Source: Pyrus communis (Eukaryota; Streptophyta; Magnoliopsida; Rosales; Rosaceae). From it: 64,000 bases of DNA. The translations under genes were made by a program, and so were the position numbers. Of this stretch, positions 11,675-22,190 are shown piece after piece. The number at the start of each line of letters is the position of its first letter. The stretch's first letter is position 1. Location: positions 2,891,043 through 2,955,042 of the forward strand of contig NC_084817.1 of NCBI RefSeq assembly GCF_963583255.1, read 5' to 3'. The notes under the pieces are model-generated. The model searched no databases. It saw only the letters and a list, made by a program, of their open reading frames with translations, and was not told the DNA's origin.

Positions 11675-12640
11675 AGGCATGGCTCTTCATGAAGTGGGGT
11701 ATAGATCTCGTTGCTCCGCCCAGGAAGGCCAAAGGAGACAAAGAATATCTTATAGTAGCAAGTAGCAACGTACTACTTCTCCAAGTGGATTAAAGCAGAG
11801 TCTCTCGGATTACTGATGCGGTGGTCAAAGCTTTTGTCAAGAAAAATATCATTTGCCGATTCGGCACTCCACATACCATTCTCACCGACAATGGTCTGCA
11901 ATTAACCAGCTCCAAGGTCACAGACTAGTACGAAAAATTCGGAATCAACCCTCACACTTAAACAGAAGCTTCAAACTAAACGATCACTCAACGCTTGAAG
12001 TAAACACTTGAGCAAAAGAAGCGCAAATGGCCAGAAGTTTTACCCGGAGGTCTATATGCGTATCGCACTCCTGTTTGGAAAGCAACAGGAGAAACTCTGT
12101 TTTCCATGGCTTATGGAATTGAAGCTATGATCCTAGTCCAAGTCACAACAATGTCAAACTTGTATACTAAAGAACGAACTGAATTGAAAAATGTCGGAAT
12201 TCTCTAGTTCGAACTCGACTTTGCGGAAGAGCACAGGGAATGCTCCCAAGTCCGCTTGCAGCCTATCAACAACAAATTCGGTCATACTGCAACAAAAGGA
12301 GTTAAACCTCGAAACTTTCAAAGTGGATACCTTGTTTTAAGGGAAGTCTTCGGGAACACCAAAGTACCTGCAGAGGGCAAGCTCAGGACAAACTGGGAAG
12401 GTCTATACATGGTCCTTAGAGTAAGAGGCAAAAGAACATACAATCTTACACAGATGGATGGAACTCCAATCCTTAAGAGGTTGAATATTGCCAAACTCTG
12501 ACGATATTATTAAGAACCTCAATGTCGTTCGTCTACCCGTAAATATTGAGAAACAACTCCAAAGCTTGCCTAAATCAAGGCACCTTTGCCAAAGATGAAC
12601 CATGAGGTAGACAGACATTGTATCATCTTTCCTTAGAACT
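11675..12640 (+). pseudogene. Ty3/gypsy integrase relic
   Basis: Translated in several frames, 11675-11940 gives the integrase core of a gypsy element: a KWGIDLVAPP-like segment, GDKEYLIVA, a YFSKWIKAE block (about 11770-11800), then TPHTILTDNG in another frame (about 11867-11892), with stops and frameshifts between. The frame 12256-12501 encodes the C-terminal integrase region (VKPRNFQ..., LVLREVFGNTKVPAEGKL...WEGLYMVL...). No LTRs, primer site or gag/RT segments were seen nearby, so this is a truncated relic. Whether it belonged to the same family as the solo LTR at 10277-11354 cannot be decided. Confidence 0.75.
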
Positions 12641-13580
12641 ACACTAGTGATTTGATTTAGGTCTGCTGAAATTATGGTCGATCGAATTATGGCTTGAGTG
12701 TGCTCTGCATTTTGTAGTCCGTTTGCATCAACAGTAACCGGCTGACGGTTCTATAATGGCCAGAAGATAATAGGAGATTGAACTGACTGCCCAATTTCGG
12801 TTGTCGTTGCGGCGGATAAGCATATCTTTGGTAGGCACCGAGGCTGGCATGACCAAACCACTCGTTGGAATACTAGATGGAATGATTATAGCGGAATGAG
12901 GTCTAGTCATTATCACCTCATTTAGACTTGGAGTTGTGGCATGCTGCTGTTACCATTCCATTACCGCGCGGACTATATCTTCCATTCCTTTGAACGAATC
13001 ACTCGCCGTCACTTTCCGGCATTACTCTCTCTTCGTCTCCTCTCACCACTTCCAGTGGTTGCTGTTATTGCTGTTGTGATTGCAGCATTGTTGGAGGTGG
13101 CTGTACGTAACAACGATGGTGATGGTTATGACAACGGTGGTGTAAGGTTAGTGGTTGTAGTGGTAGGTGGTGTTCATCACCTTGATCTCCAAGGAAAAAA
13201 AATATATGTAGAATGATAAATTATGTCATTTAAAAAAATTAATGAAGGTTATTATAGGAATTAACAATATTCATTAAAGATTTAGTTCCCTTTTTTTACA
13301 AAAGTAGCTTTTAAAAGCAATATACATGTTACTTTTAAAAACAATTAACAAGCTGCTTTTGAAAGTTGTTGTCCGGAAGTTATTATTTTAAAATTAATTA
13401 TAATATTTTATTTTTATCTAACATTTTTTATTTCTTAACTTTAAAGTGAAACAGATTTTTTATATAAAAATAATAATAATAACAAAAGGGAGCCTAAAAC
13501 ACTTACTCTTTAGACATTTGTATGTATTACCCACATTGTTTACGTGTACTACAATTATATCCATAAAGGATCATCAATTC
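12640..13580. other. Intergenic, GTG/GAT-rich patch
   Basis: No gene recognised. 12941-13190 contains GTGGTTGTAGTGGTAGGTGGTG-like trinucleotide-rich DNA, which translates into apparent Val-rich ORFs; similar patches recur at 16860-16980, 21990-22190, 35225-36115 and 59580-59880 in the duplicated blocks. Confidence 0.5.
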
Positions 13581-13584
13581 ATAA

Positions 13585-13758
13585 TGAGTAATGCTATGTA
13601 GATCAAATTTTTTAAATTAAATTGCAAACCAAATAATGTATTACCAATAAGAAATAAGTATGTTAATCGATACTTAATTAATAATCCAGTAATCTACAAT
13701 CACATCATTTAATTTACAAATTTAATTTAAAAAATTTGATTTCTCTAGCATTACTCAT
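13585..13758. mobile_element. MITE family M1, copy 2 (longest inverted repeats)
   Basis: Left end GAGTAATGCTATGTAGATCA and right end TGATTTCTCTAGCATTACTC are inverted; the arms AAATTTTTTAAATTAAATTG and CAAATTTAATTTAAAAAATT extend the palindrome. It abuts the 3' end of protease pseudogene B, ending about 20 bases from the stop. Confidence 0.7.
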
Positions 13759-13780
13759 TCATAATTGTTCATTGAATCGA

Positions 13781-15427
13781 TCAGGAGCATCCAGCAGGGG
13801 GGCAAATCCCACCTTTCCCCTAGCAACGTCATACCCCACATGCAACCTCTTCTGCTGAACATTCCCAATAATCCCAATGTCCCTATCATCCTTGTTTCCT
13901 GCAAAAGCCAAGCAAAACTGCGGAGCACTCTGCTGAAAAAAATATCCCGGCAGCGTCCACGTCCACCGTAACCCCGCCGCCAAACACAAATCCTATCTTT
14001 GGATACGACATCGTTTGGAATCCGCTGAAATCGTAACACGTGTCCAGCAAGTCGAGTTAGCCGACGGGTACCTCTTCATTGGTGCCTGAAATGCTCCCCG
14101 CAGTGCGGCGTATGCCGTGGCCGGGAGGCGCGTGATCACCATCCCTGTGTCGATAATGGTCCCGAAAGTCCGAAGCCGAAATAGAAAGTTGACGCCCGCC
14201 GACGTTGATGCCAACCAGTCTGAGGCCGTAAACCCCTGGACCTTGAGATAATGTGGTCAGCGGTGTGAATTTGACGGTCTTTCTCGAACCTTTGCCACCA
14301 GCTTTGCCGAAGCTGAGGTAACCGGTAGAGCTTGAAGTGGATGGGAGGCAGTAGGAGAAGAACCGTTTATATTTGTCGGCGGTTTGTTCGACTATGGAGA
14401 TATTGCTTCGGCCGAGACCGAGTAAACCGGCGATGCCCCTAAATAAGCCTCGGTTGTTCTGGCCGCAGCTGAAGACAAAACCGTTAAAAACGTCTGTTGA
14501 AGTCAGAGTTAGCTTCTCTTTGGCCCAGAAGCCGACTGTGAAGGAGCCGTCTCCAAACCGTTCGCCGTAAACACAGGTGGAGGCGGAACAACTGCTAGCA
14601 ACACCGGAGGCTGCGAGCTGAGAACAGGCGGCAGAGTTGCAGGAGATGTTGGTAGAGAGAGAGGGGTCGAAGATGGGTCTTTCTGTGGGTAACAAGACCG
14701 AACACAAGGTTGGCATTGTGTCCAAGTGATGTCGCTGCCGGTGCCGAATAAGAGCGTGAGTTCCTTCTTAGGCGAGCCCAAGCCCATGCTGACCATGAAG
14801 TCGCCATAGCCCACTAAGGTCGCCTGACTGGGCGGGGATGACGGTGGCATCAGATTGTTTGAGTGGTCCTTCAGGGATTCTGTAGGTTTTGTTTCCAATG
14901 TTGAAACGGGAGTGGATCGAGCCGACTCAGGCTTCATCTTGCTCAAGGATTTGTGTGAGGTCCTCATCCTGATCAGTAGTACTGCTTTTTGGTTTACGTA
15001 GGCGGAGTTGATTGCATGGCCCATGCCTGTGTACCACTTTTAGTACTGATGCCTTGTTATATTGTTATGACCTAAATTGGAATGTATATAGGAGTTCAGT
15101 TATCCAGATTCACAATTATTTTCATATATGCGTGTGTGTATATATATATAATTATATATTCATATAAATCCTTAAGCTGTAAACAAGCTTTAAGTAGGTG
15201 AAATAGTCACGCAATGAGATAAATTTATATAGAAATGTGAGACGTGAAGTCTAGTTTTTCTTGTAGCCATAATATTGTATAGAAATATATATGTTTAGTA
15301 TGCTATTTAAACATACAAACTTGACATAACTCGTAATCTCTAATAAAGGTGAGTATTACGATTATATATGAGACTCGCCTGAGAGTATGTAAGCAAATAT
15401 GTTAATTTTACTCTTCTACACACACAC

Positions 15428-15474
<47 letters not shown>

Positions 15475-15844
15475 TTGTAGCTGGAAGAGTAATATTCATG
15501 CACCATTCCAATTACTCCATGAATGCAGGTGTAAAACGAAGCAGAGTGCGATGCATTAAGATTGAAGAGACAACATGCAAGCATGGATAAATATATGGAT
15601 AGGTAGAGAGACACGTATGTATGCACAATATATAAAGGGTTGGAAATTTAATTAAGTTATATGGCATTGACCTTTGGGAGAGGGACTGCAGGTTGCAGCT
15701 GGTAGAAGAGATTCCACTTCAACAGTGAAGGTGAGTTTTGTTTTCTCCTTCAGCCAACGAACAGAGAATTAGGCATAGAATTGAAGAGAAACCAATGAAA
15801 AACCTAAGGAATAATAACAATGATCTAGAAATGCGAGTTCCCAT
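13781..15844 (-). pseudogene. Aspartic protease pseudogene B (two exons, multiple frameshifts)
   Basis: Same architecture as gene A. Exon 2 is 13781-15071 (acceptor CT on the plus strand at 15072-15073), the intron about 600 bp, and exon 1 15672-15844 with its own ATG and signal-peptide-like MGTRISRSLLLFLRF. Exon 1 has a frameshift before its end. In exon 2 the reading frame switches repeatedly (frames 14509-15024, 14057-14725, 13993-14214 and 13759-13989 each carry part of the protease). The first catalytic motif reads GTGSDITW (Asp to Gly, about 14740) and the second DTGM instead of DSGT (about 14150). A dead copy; about as long as the intact genes. Confidence 0.9.
15420..15476. repeat. CA/AT/TG microsatellite in intron of pseudogene B
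   Basis: A compound dinucleotide array: short (CA)n, then (TA)n, then about 14 TG units. A shorter version exists at 30391-30433 in the paralogous intron segment. The ORFs it generates are artefacts. Confidence 0.85.
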
Positions 15845-15911
15845 AGATATAAGTTATAACAAACCCAGAATATGTTGCTCCGTGAATGTAAGCATACGAT
15901 CTCTTCCTTAT

Positions 15912-15921
15912 ATACTGATGG
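15912..15921 (-). promoter_or_regulatory. TATA-like box before pseudogene B exon 1
   Basis: Minus-strand GTATATAAGG about 70 bases upstream of the exon-1 ATG, in the same relative position as in gene A. Confidence 0.5.
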
Positions 15922-16335
15922 GAAGACAGGAATGTCAATTTACTGGGGATCTTGGGTTAATTTACATAATTTCCTCTCGGTTTAAATTTGCTGTTGATGA
16001 TAAGCATGTAGTGGATCAAATGGTAATTACATACGATATAGTTTGTGGAATTTACTTTGTTGGTTGAGTGGAGTTACAGTAGTTCAACCTAGACTCCACA
16101 TACCATACATACGGACGTCCTCAACACGTTCAGGTCCACAACCCCTTGTTTCTTTCCATCCTCAACACTTTCAGGTCCAATCTAACCCTTTGTTTTCTTT
16201 CCATCAAGGCCCACTCGACCTTAACATTAATTCGGTAATTTCTTGCATTCCCTCAAGGAGTATAATAGTACTACTCGAGTTCACGCAATGTGATTAAAGA
16301 AACTATTTATTTTCTTAATCACCATTTACATATGG

Positions 16336-16493
16336 AAAAGGCTAGGGATATTAAATTTGTAAACTAAATTTGCAAACTAAATAATGTGTCACAAATAGAA
16401 ACTAAACACGTTAACTAACACTTAAGTAATAATTCAATTATCAACATCCACATCATTTGGTTTATAAATTTGGTCTCTCTAGCATTACCCTTT
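16336..16493. mobile_element. MITE family M1, copy 3
   Basis: Starts near GGCTAGGGATATTAAATTTG and ends near TTTGGTCTCTCTAGCATTAC, with the shared core (AAGTAATAATTCAATTATCA). It directly abuts the hairpin MITE at 16502-16696. Confidence 0.65.
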
Positions 16494-16501
16494 AAACAAG
16501 C

Positions 16502-16696
16502 CTTTTAACAAGAGGGATCCCATTTTTCTAAAAAAATGGGAACACCCTCTTGACCGTTGGATTGACTTTAATGAAATTGTATGGTTGAGATTAAATCACA
16601 GATAACACAATCTCAACCACACAATTTCATTAAAAGCCAATCTAACGGTCAAGTGTCCCCATTTTAAAAAAAATAGGGATTCCTCTTGTTAAAGGA
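16502..16696. mobile_element. Hairpin MITE M2
   Basis: Almost perfect palindrome of about 195 bases. Left arm: CTTTTAACAAGAGGGATCCC...CTTGACCGTTGGATTG...AATGAAATTGT; right arm: its reverse complement ending AGGGATTCCTCTTGTTAAAG. The central loop is about 30-40 bases. No coding capacity. Confidence 0.75.
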
Positions 16697-17778
16697 TTCC
16701 ACCCTTTAAATATATATCATATCTAATAAAAACTATCACATTATATGTCATTTAGTCATTGTATGTACATAATTGACAGATATCGTAAGAACCTTAGGGC
16801 GCGTATTAAGATTTACATGGACTTCTGTTGAGTTTTTAAAGTGATAAACTTTCATGGCAATAAGGCTGATGGCGATGATGGATGGAGGAGATGGTTATGG
16901 TAAGGTGGTGGTGCCGACATGGTGGTAGAAGTAGTGATAATGATAGTCATTGCATTTTAGTGGGTGGTGAAGTATATCCTAAAAAAATTTAGTAAAAATA
17001 AAATTCATCAAAATCTGTGGGGAAGAGGTTGAATTTCTCATGACAAAAAATTACCATAAAAGAGCAAACTCCATTAAAATCCAAAACGATTTAAAATCCT
17101 TTAAAATAATTGAATACACCTTAACTTTTGTAAACTCACAAAAAAGTTATAATTAAATACCATAGGGTTTTTATAGACTTTTTAAAAGTTACAAAAAGTT
17201 TTTATCCAATACATGATGACTCTTGTTTACTCTTTAAAGTCTATTTATATTTTTTTTAATCAAACCTTAAAGTATATATTGAATACCCTTGGATTTGAGA
17301 GTCAAGCAAAGCACATCAATCTCCATACACAACGCACTCCCTTATTGTACAAAACCGTCAATTTGGTTAAACATATAAATTATTAAAGGGTTTTCTAATT
17401 GGAAAAATTAGTATCCAGTTCCTAGTTATTAATGTTCTTTGACTGAAACTTTATTAGTTTTCAAAGTTTGATCCTGTCCCACATTAATGTAATAATGAAT
17501 TTATATGTCAGTTACAAAAATTTTTAAAATAAAAATTAATAATAGATTTAGAATTTTAATACTCACACCTTTATTAAACTCCTAACTAATTTTCAATTCA
17601 AAACATTCCAAAATAAATAAAAAATTAGAATAAGTTTGTACCCATTAGCTTTTTTTTTTTTTTTTTTTTTAATCTTATATGTACCCATTCATGTAATTTT
17701 TTTTAAAATTTTTTAATCTTAAAATGTACTCATTCTTAAATATTCCTATTTGTTATGTGTAAAATGTATCGTTTTTTT

Positions 17779-17934
17779 TAGGGAGTTTTAACGAAAAACC
17801 CACGGTACTGTTCACTTTAACGAAAAACCACATTTTTACACTAAAAAGTCAAACCTGGTACTATTCACTTTACCCTTTATTTTGTCCTTATCATTAAAAC
17901 TCAAAGTTTTCAAGCCCTTTTCATTAGTTTTCCT
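17779..17934. mobile_element. Short MITE with GGAGTTTTAACGAAAA ends
   Basis: Begins GGGAGTTTTAACGAAAAACC, contains GTACTGTTCACTTTAACG and CCTGGTACTATTCACTTTAC, and ends CCTTTTCATTAGTTTTCC, inverted relative to the start. I recognise this as a very common short element of rosaceous genomes (from general familiarity; not searched). Confidence 0.65.
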
Positions 17935-18030
17935 TCTTTTTATTTTTTATTTTTTATTTTATTTTATTTTTATATATATATAAAATGTATTCAATTTTTT
18001 TCTAATCCACTTTTAAACTTATATGGGTAC

Positions 18031-18310
18031 TGTGACATCCCACATCATCCAGGGGAGTGATCCTTATATGTATATTCCTATCTCTACCTAGCACGTTGGG
18101 AGCTCACTGACTTCGGGTTCCATCGGAACTTCGAAGTTAAGCGAGTAGCACACTAGAGCACTCCCATGATGGGTGACCCACTGGGAAGTTCTTGTGTGAG
18201 TTCCCAGAAACAAAATCGTGAGGGTGTGGTCGGGGCCCAAAGCGGACAATATCGTGCTACGGTGGTGGAGCGGGCCCGGGATGTGGTGGACCCTGAGCCG
18301 GGATGTGATA
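18031..18310 (+). repeat. Cassandra LTR1
   Basis: 280 bp, preceded by GGTAC. The 5S-like domain has AAGTTAAGCGAG at 18134-18145 and GATGGGTGACCCACTGGG at about 18168-18185. The 3' end is TGTGATA rather than TGTGACA. Confidence 0.9.
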
Positions 18311-18380
18311 ATTTGGTATCAGAGCCTAACCCTGGCCGTGGTGTGCCAACGAGGACGTCGGGCCCCTAAGGGGGGTGGAT

Positions 18381-18646
18381 TGTAACATCCCACATCGTCT
18401 AGGGGAGTGATCCTTATATGTATATTCCAATCCCTACTTAGCACGAGGCTTTTTGGGAGCTCATCGGCTTCAGATTCCATGGGAACTCCGAAGTTAAGCG
18501 AGTAGCGCGCGAGAACACTCCTATGATGGGTGACCTACTGGGAAGTTCTCGTGTGAGTTCCCAGAAACAAAACCGTGAGGGCGTGGTCGGGGCCCAAAAC
18601 GGACAATATCGTGCTACTGTGGTGGAGCGGGCCCGGGAAGTGGTAC
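18381..18646 (+). repeat. Cassandra LTR2, truncated at 3' end
   Basis: Starts TGTAACATCC directly after the purine tract of the first internal domain. It runs to GCCCGGGAAGTGGT and then switches to AC followed by LTR3. The last 20 or so bases of the LTR are missing and replaced by GGTAC, the same pentamer that flanks the whole array. Confidence 0.85.
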
Positions 18647-18924
18647 TGTGACATCCCACATCGCCCAGGGGAGTGATCCTTATATGTATATTCCTATCTC
18701 TACCTAGCACGAGGCCTTTTGGGAGCTCACTGGCTTCGGGTTCCATCGGAACTCCGAAGTTAAGCGAGTAGCGCACGAGAGCACTCCCAGGATGGGTGAC
18801 CCACTGGGAAGTTCTCGTGTGATTTCCTAGAAACAAAACCGTGAGGGTATGGTAGGGGCCCAAAGCGGACAATATCGTGCTACGGTGGTGGAGCGAGCCC
18901 GGGGTATGGTGGGCGCATGGGCCC
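18647..18924 (+). repeat. Cassandra LTR3, fused to LTR4
   Basis: Starts TGTGACATCCCACATCGCCC with GGTAC immediately before. Its 3' end is fused at a GCCCC stretch to LTR4, which lacks its first 15-20 bases; no internal domain separates them. It retains the 5S-like boxes. Confidence 0.8.
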
Positions 18925-19191
18925 CAGATGAGTGATCTTTATATGTATATTCCTATCTCTACCTAGCACGAGGCTTTTTTAGGAGCTCACTGGCTTCGGG
19001 TTCCATCGGAACTCCGAAGTTAAGTGAATAGCACGCGAGAGCATTCCCATGATGGGTGACCCATTGGGAAGTTCTCGTGTGAGTTCCTAGAAACAAAACC
19101 GTGAGGGTGTGCTGGGGGCCCAAAGTAGACAATATCGTGCTACGGTGGAGTCAGGCCCGAGATGTGGTCCCGCCCGGGCCGGGATGTGACA
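18921..19191 (+). repeat. Cassandra LTR4, 5'-truncated
   Basis: Begins within the LTR at CAGATGAGTGATC instead of TGTGACATCC. It keeps the 5S-like region (AAGTTAAGTGAATAGC, a weakened A-box) and a normal GGGATGTGACA end followed by an internal domain with primer site. Confidence 0.8.
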
Positions 19192-19263
19192 ATTTGGTAT
19201 CAAAGCCTAATCCCTGGCCGCGCGTGTGCCGATGAGGACGTTGAGTCCCCAAGGGGGGTAGAT

Positions 19264-19548
19264 TGTGACATCCCACATCACCTAGGGGAGTGATCCTTAT
19301 ATGTATATTCCTATCTCTACCTAACACGAGGCTTTTTGGGAGCTCACTGGCTTCAGGTTCCATCGGAACTTCAAAGTTAAGCGAGTAGCGCGCGAGAGCA
19401 TTCCCATAATGGGTGACCCACTGGGAAGTTCTCGTGTGAGTTCCTAGAAACAAAACTGTGAAGGTGTGCTGGGGGCCCAAAGGGGACAATATTGTGCTAG
19501 GGTGGAGTCGGGTCTGGGATGTGGTCCCGCCCGGGCTGGGATGTGACA
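19264..19548 (+). repeat. Cassandra LTR5
   Basis: 285 bp between two internal domains, so it serves both as 3' LTR of the element to its left and 5' LTR of the element to its right. Starts TGTGACATCCCACATCACC, ends GGATGTGACA. Confidence 0.88.
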
Positions 19549-19620
19549 ATTTGGTATCAGAGCCTAATCCCTGGCCGCGTGTGTGCCGACGAGGACGTCA
19601 GGCCCCCAAGGGGGGTGGAT

Positions 19621-19907
19621 TGTGACATCCCACATCGCCTAGGGGAGTGATCCTTATATTTATATTCCTATCTCTACTTAGCACGAGGCTTTTTGGGAGC
19701 TCACTGGCTTCGGGTTCCATCGGAACTTCGAAGTTAAGCGAGTAGCGCACGAGAGCACTCCTAGGATGGGTGACCCACTGGGAAGTTCTCGTGTGAGTTC
19801 CCAGAAACAAAACTGTGAGGGTGTGGTAGGGGCCCAAAGCGGACAATATCGTGTTACGGTGGTGGAGTGGGCCCGGGGTGTGGTGGACCCCGGGCCGGGA
19901 TGTGACA
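19621..19907 (+). repeat. Cassandra LTR6
   Basis: 287 bp, from TGTGACATCCCACATCGCC to GGGATGTGACA, followed by the GGTAC target duplication. It resembles LTR1-3 more than LTR4-5 in its 3' third (GTGGTGGACCCCGGGCC rather than GTGGTCCCGCCCGGGC), so the array mixes two LTR subtypes. Confidence 0.88.
19697..19800 (+). ncRNA. 5S rRNA-derived domain inside Cassandra LTR (example, LTR6)
   Basis: The segment matches the 3' two thirds of plant 5S rRNA: TTCCATCGGAACTTCGAAG, A-box AAGTTAAGCGAG (19731-19742), intermediate element CGAGAGCAC (about 19750-19758) and C-box GGATGGGTGACCCACTGGGA (about 19764-19783). In Cassandra elements this domain is known to be transcribed by RNA polymerase III. The arrangement is kept in all six LTRs of the array; transcription of these copies is not shown. 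This is not a 5S gene: it lies inside LTR ends. Confidence 0.75.
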
Positions 19908-21029
19908 GGTACATTTTTTTTTCTTTGATTTTGAGAATGTATCCATGTCAAGTGTAATTGAAGAAATTTACTAATGTTATTAAGCCTAATATCTTTTTTT
20001 TTTTTTTTTTTTTTTGTGATTTTTGAAGAATGTACCCATGTTTTGGTACAATAATTTTTTTGATTAATTTAGATGAATGTACCCATGTTTACACACACAC
20101 ACACACAATAGTATAATTTATATTTTAATATTTTTAATCCCACAAATTATGGTTTTTTATTTAAAATCTCATTAATATAAACAACTATAAATTTCAATTT
20201 TTAATTTAAAAAATATAGTAACATTCATAGAAATAAATTGTCACATTAATTTCAAGAACTTCGATCAGAAAATATTCATACGCATCCAAAGTCTTCCTTT
20301 CTAATTTTATGTATATGAATACAATGAGAGTTAATTACAAGGGCAATGGACAAGCCAGTGCACACAGTAGTAGTGCACTAATTATCTCAGTGCACTTGGA
20401 ATTTGCATATAACCAAAGCCCATGTCAAATTTCCACAGTGCATTGATCATATATATGAATTTTCATTGGGATATCCTCAGGCGTAGTTCCAACTTCCACA
20501 TATATGGATGCCCTTTCTAAGTCATGAGTCGTCCACTTATCTCTACCAAGATTAAGATTTCTTACAATTGTTCAATGCAACAAGAAAAGTCTGAATTTAA
20601 TTACGAAATATATTGCTTACTTTGGGACTACTTTAAGAAAGTGTCACGCATATAAGCACATAAAAGTATTAACATGTAAACAATCTACGTCATTTTTGTG
20701 TATGACCCAAAAATTTCCATGTTTAATGATTATTTTTCAGTATTAGATTGATATGTCGTTAATTTTGATTCGATATACTGTTATGTGATCAACATTTCTT
20801 TAAAAAAAAGTACAAGGATATAAACCTTATCCTAATAATAAAATATAAAAGAATAAAAGGGCGAGACATAAATCTAATTCTCATGAAAGCAAAAATAAAA
20901 ATACAAGAAAAATAGAAGGAGAGACATAAAGTTGAGCCATCTTGAAAACAAAAGAAAAAAGAAAAGAAAAGAGGGAGATGAGCTTTTACTCTAATAAATT
21001 TCCAAAATTAATACAAGTTAACAAATGTT

Positions 21030-21152
21030 TTGGATTTGACTCGGGAGTGGATCGAGCTGACTCGATCTTGGTCTTGACTTAAGATTTGAACATGAGAGTC
21101 TTGGTTTTATGTTGGTTAAGTTGAGAACGTGGCCACTTTCTACGCTGATGCC
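21030..21152 (-). pseudogene. Aspartic protease relic F2
   Basis: The minus strand shows an exon-2 acceptor (CT at 21153-21154) followed by GGCATCAGCGTAGAAAGTGG, with an in-frame TAG (plus-strand CTA 21140-21142) where intact genes have a Leu codon. A Lys-Val, Arg and Ile-His-Ser prosegment trace then extends to about 21030 with frameshifts. The HKHG codons are partly deleted. No catalytic part remains. Confidence 0.65.
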
Positions 21153-21989
21153 CTGTTCTTAATTGAAAAATATATTCAAACGTCTAAAAAGATAAAAAGG
21201 GGTTTGAATGGTTGAAATACGATCTATAATAAGCTTTACAACTAGTTTTCCTTTCTATAAAAAAATGAGGACCCTTTTAGATAAAGGCTCTGTTAAAACA
21301 TGTATTATTACATTTAAATTCACAGTTATATCCATTTTGTGAGTATTTTGAGTAAGTTTTTGGTGTATTTGGAACCCTGTTATGTGGTACCACTTAAATT
21401 TCTCTAGGAAATCATGGACCCAAAAATAATGTCACCAAAAAATCTTTTTAGCATTTTAAAAACACTTTTAAACGAATTCTAATTTAATTCGTCGATATTT
21501 TTCTTCATATGTAAAATGAAATACCTCAAAGAAAATGATGTTTTTGTAGTTAGTTGCAACGTTATTGCTTGCATCCCATGAAGATGATCTTTTAGTATTA
21601 CTGTTACCAAAGTGGTTTACTTCAATTTTCGTCAAATTATTTTTTGTCAATTTTAATAACTTGGCCTCTACATGTAGGTCACGTTCTACCATAGTTTTCT
21701 TTTTATGTTCAAATTTCACTTTTCTTTGTTTGGATGAAGAAAATAAATTTAAAATTTAGACAAAAGTCAGAATTTATACATTAACATGCACAAATTTTTT
21801 TGTTTGGATTCATAAACATAAAAATTTGGAATTTCCAAGTGAAAAGAAAATCTCGAAATTTGAGACTTCCAATTTCCAAATTTAAATTATATATTAATAG
21901 TTGTCATTGTGAATTTTCATGAGGGGAAGTTTAAAAAACTTAAAAAAAAAAAATGAAACTAAATTATTAGTGACCATCATTGTTAGTCC

Positions 21990-22190
21990 CATCACTGTTG
22001 TCGCCACCACCACTTGTCATGACCACTGTTGCCGCCATTGCTACCCACCATCACCACCACTGCAACCACTGATCATTGTCATCGCCGCCACCACCACCAT
22101 CATGACCAATTATCATCATCGTCTTTACTGCCGCCACCACCCACCATCGTCATTGCCACCACAGTTGACGCCACCACCACCACCAACCAC
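21990..22190. repeat. CAC/CAT trinucleotide-rich low-complexity patch
   Basis: Imperfect CAC, CAT and GCC triplets (CACCACCACTTGTCATGACC and similar). It gives spurious His/Thr/Pro-rich ORFs. Equivalent patches are at 35225-35470 and 35825-36115, and in opposite orientation at 59580-59880. Confidence 0.7.

Larger units (their letters stand above)
18026..19912 (+). mobile_element. Tandem Cassandra TRIM array: six LTRs, three internal domains, one shared target duplication
   Basis: Order: LTR1 (18031-18310), internal (18311-18380), LTR2 (18381-18646, 3'-truncated), LTR3 (18647-about 18924, 3'-truncated), LTR4 (about 18921-19191, 5'-truncated), internal (19192-19263), LTR5 (19264-19548), internal (19549-19620), LTR6 (19621-19907). 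Complete LTRs start TGTGACATCCCACATC and end GGATGTGACA (LTR1 ends TGTGATA, LTR2 starts TGTAACA). GGTAC flanks the whole array (18026-18030 and 19908-19912). Each 70-72-bp internal domain has the primer site TTTGGTATCAGAGCC (complement of initiator Met-tRNA) and the purine tract AAGGGGGGTRGAT. No coding capacity: a terminal-repeat retrotransposon in miniature, mobilised in trans. The 5S-derived domain identifies Cassandra. Confidence 0.92.

Noticed and set aside
15399..15626. CRISPR-like or satellite array around the TG repeat
   Set aside because: It is a simple dinucleotide microsatellite with no spacers.
18031..19907. Repeated 5S-like boxes as a small 5S rDNA cluster
   Set aside because: Each 5S-like unit sits inside a TGTGACA...TGTGACA LTR with primer site and purine tract between; the 5' third of 5S is not conserved. 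Cassandra explains all features.
18166..19957. ORFs of 60-144 codons in both strands across the LTR array
   Set aside because: They repeat with the LTRs, differ in frame, and contain no domain; they are by-products of GC-rich LTR sequence.
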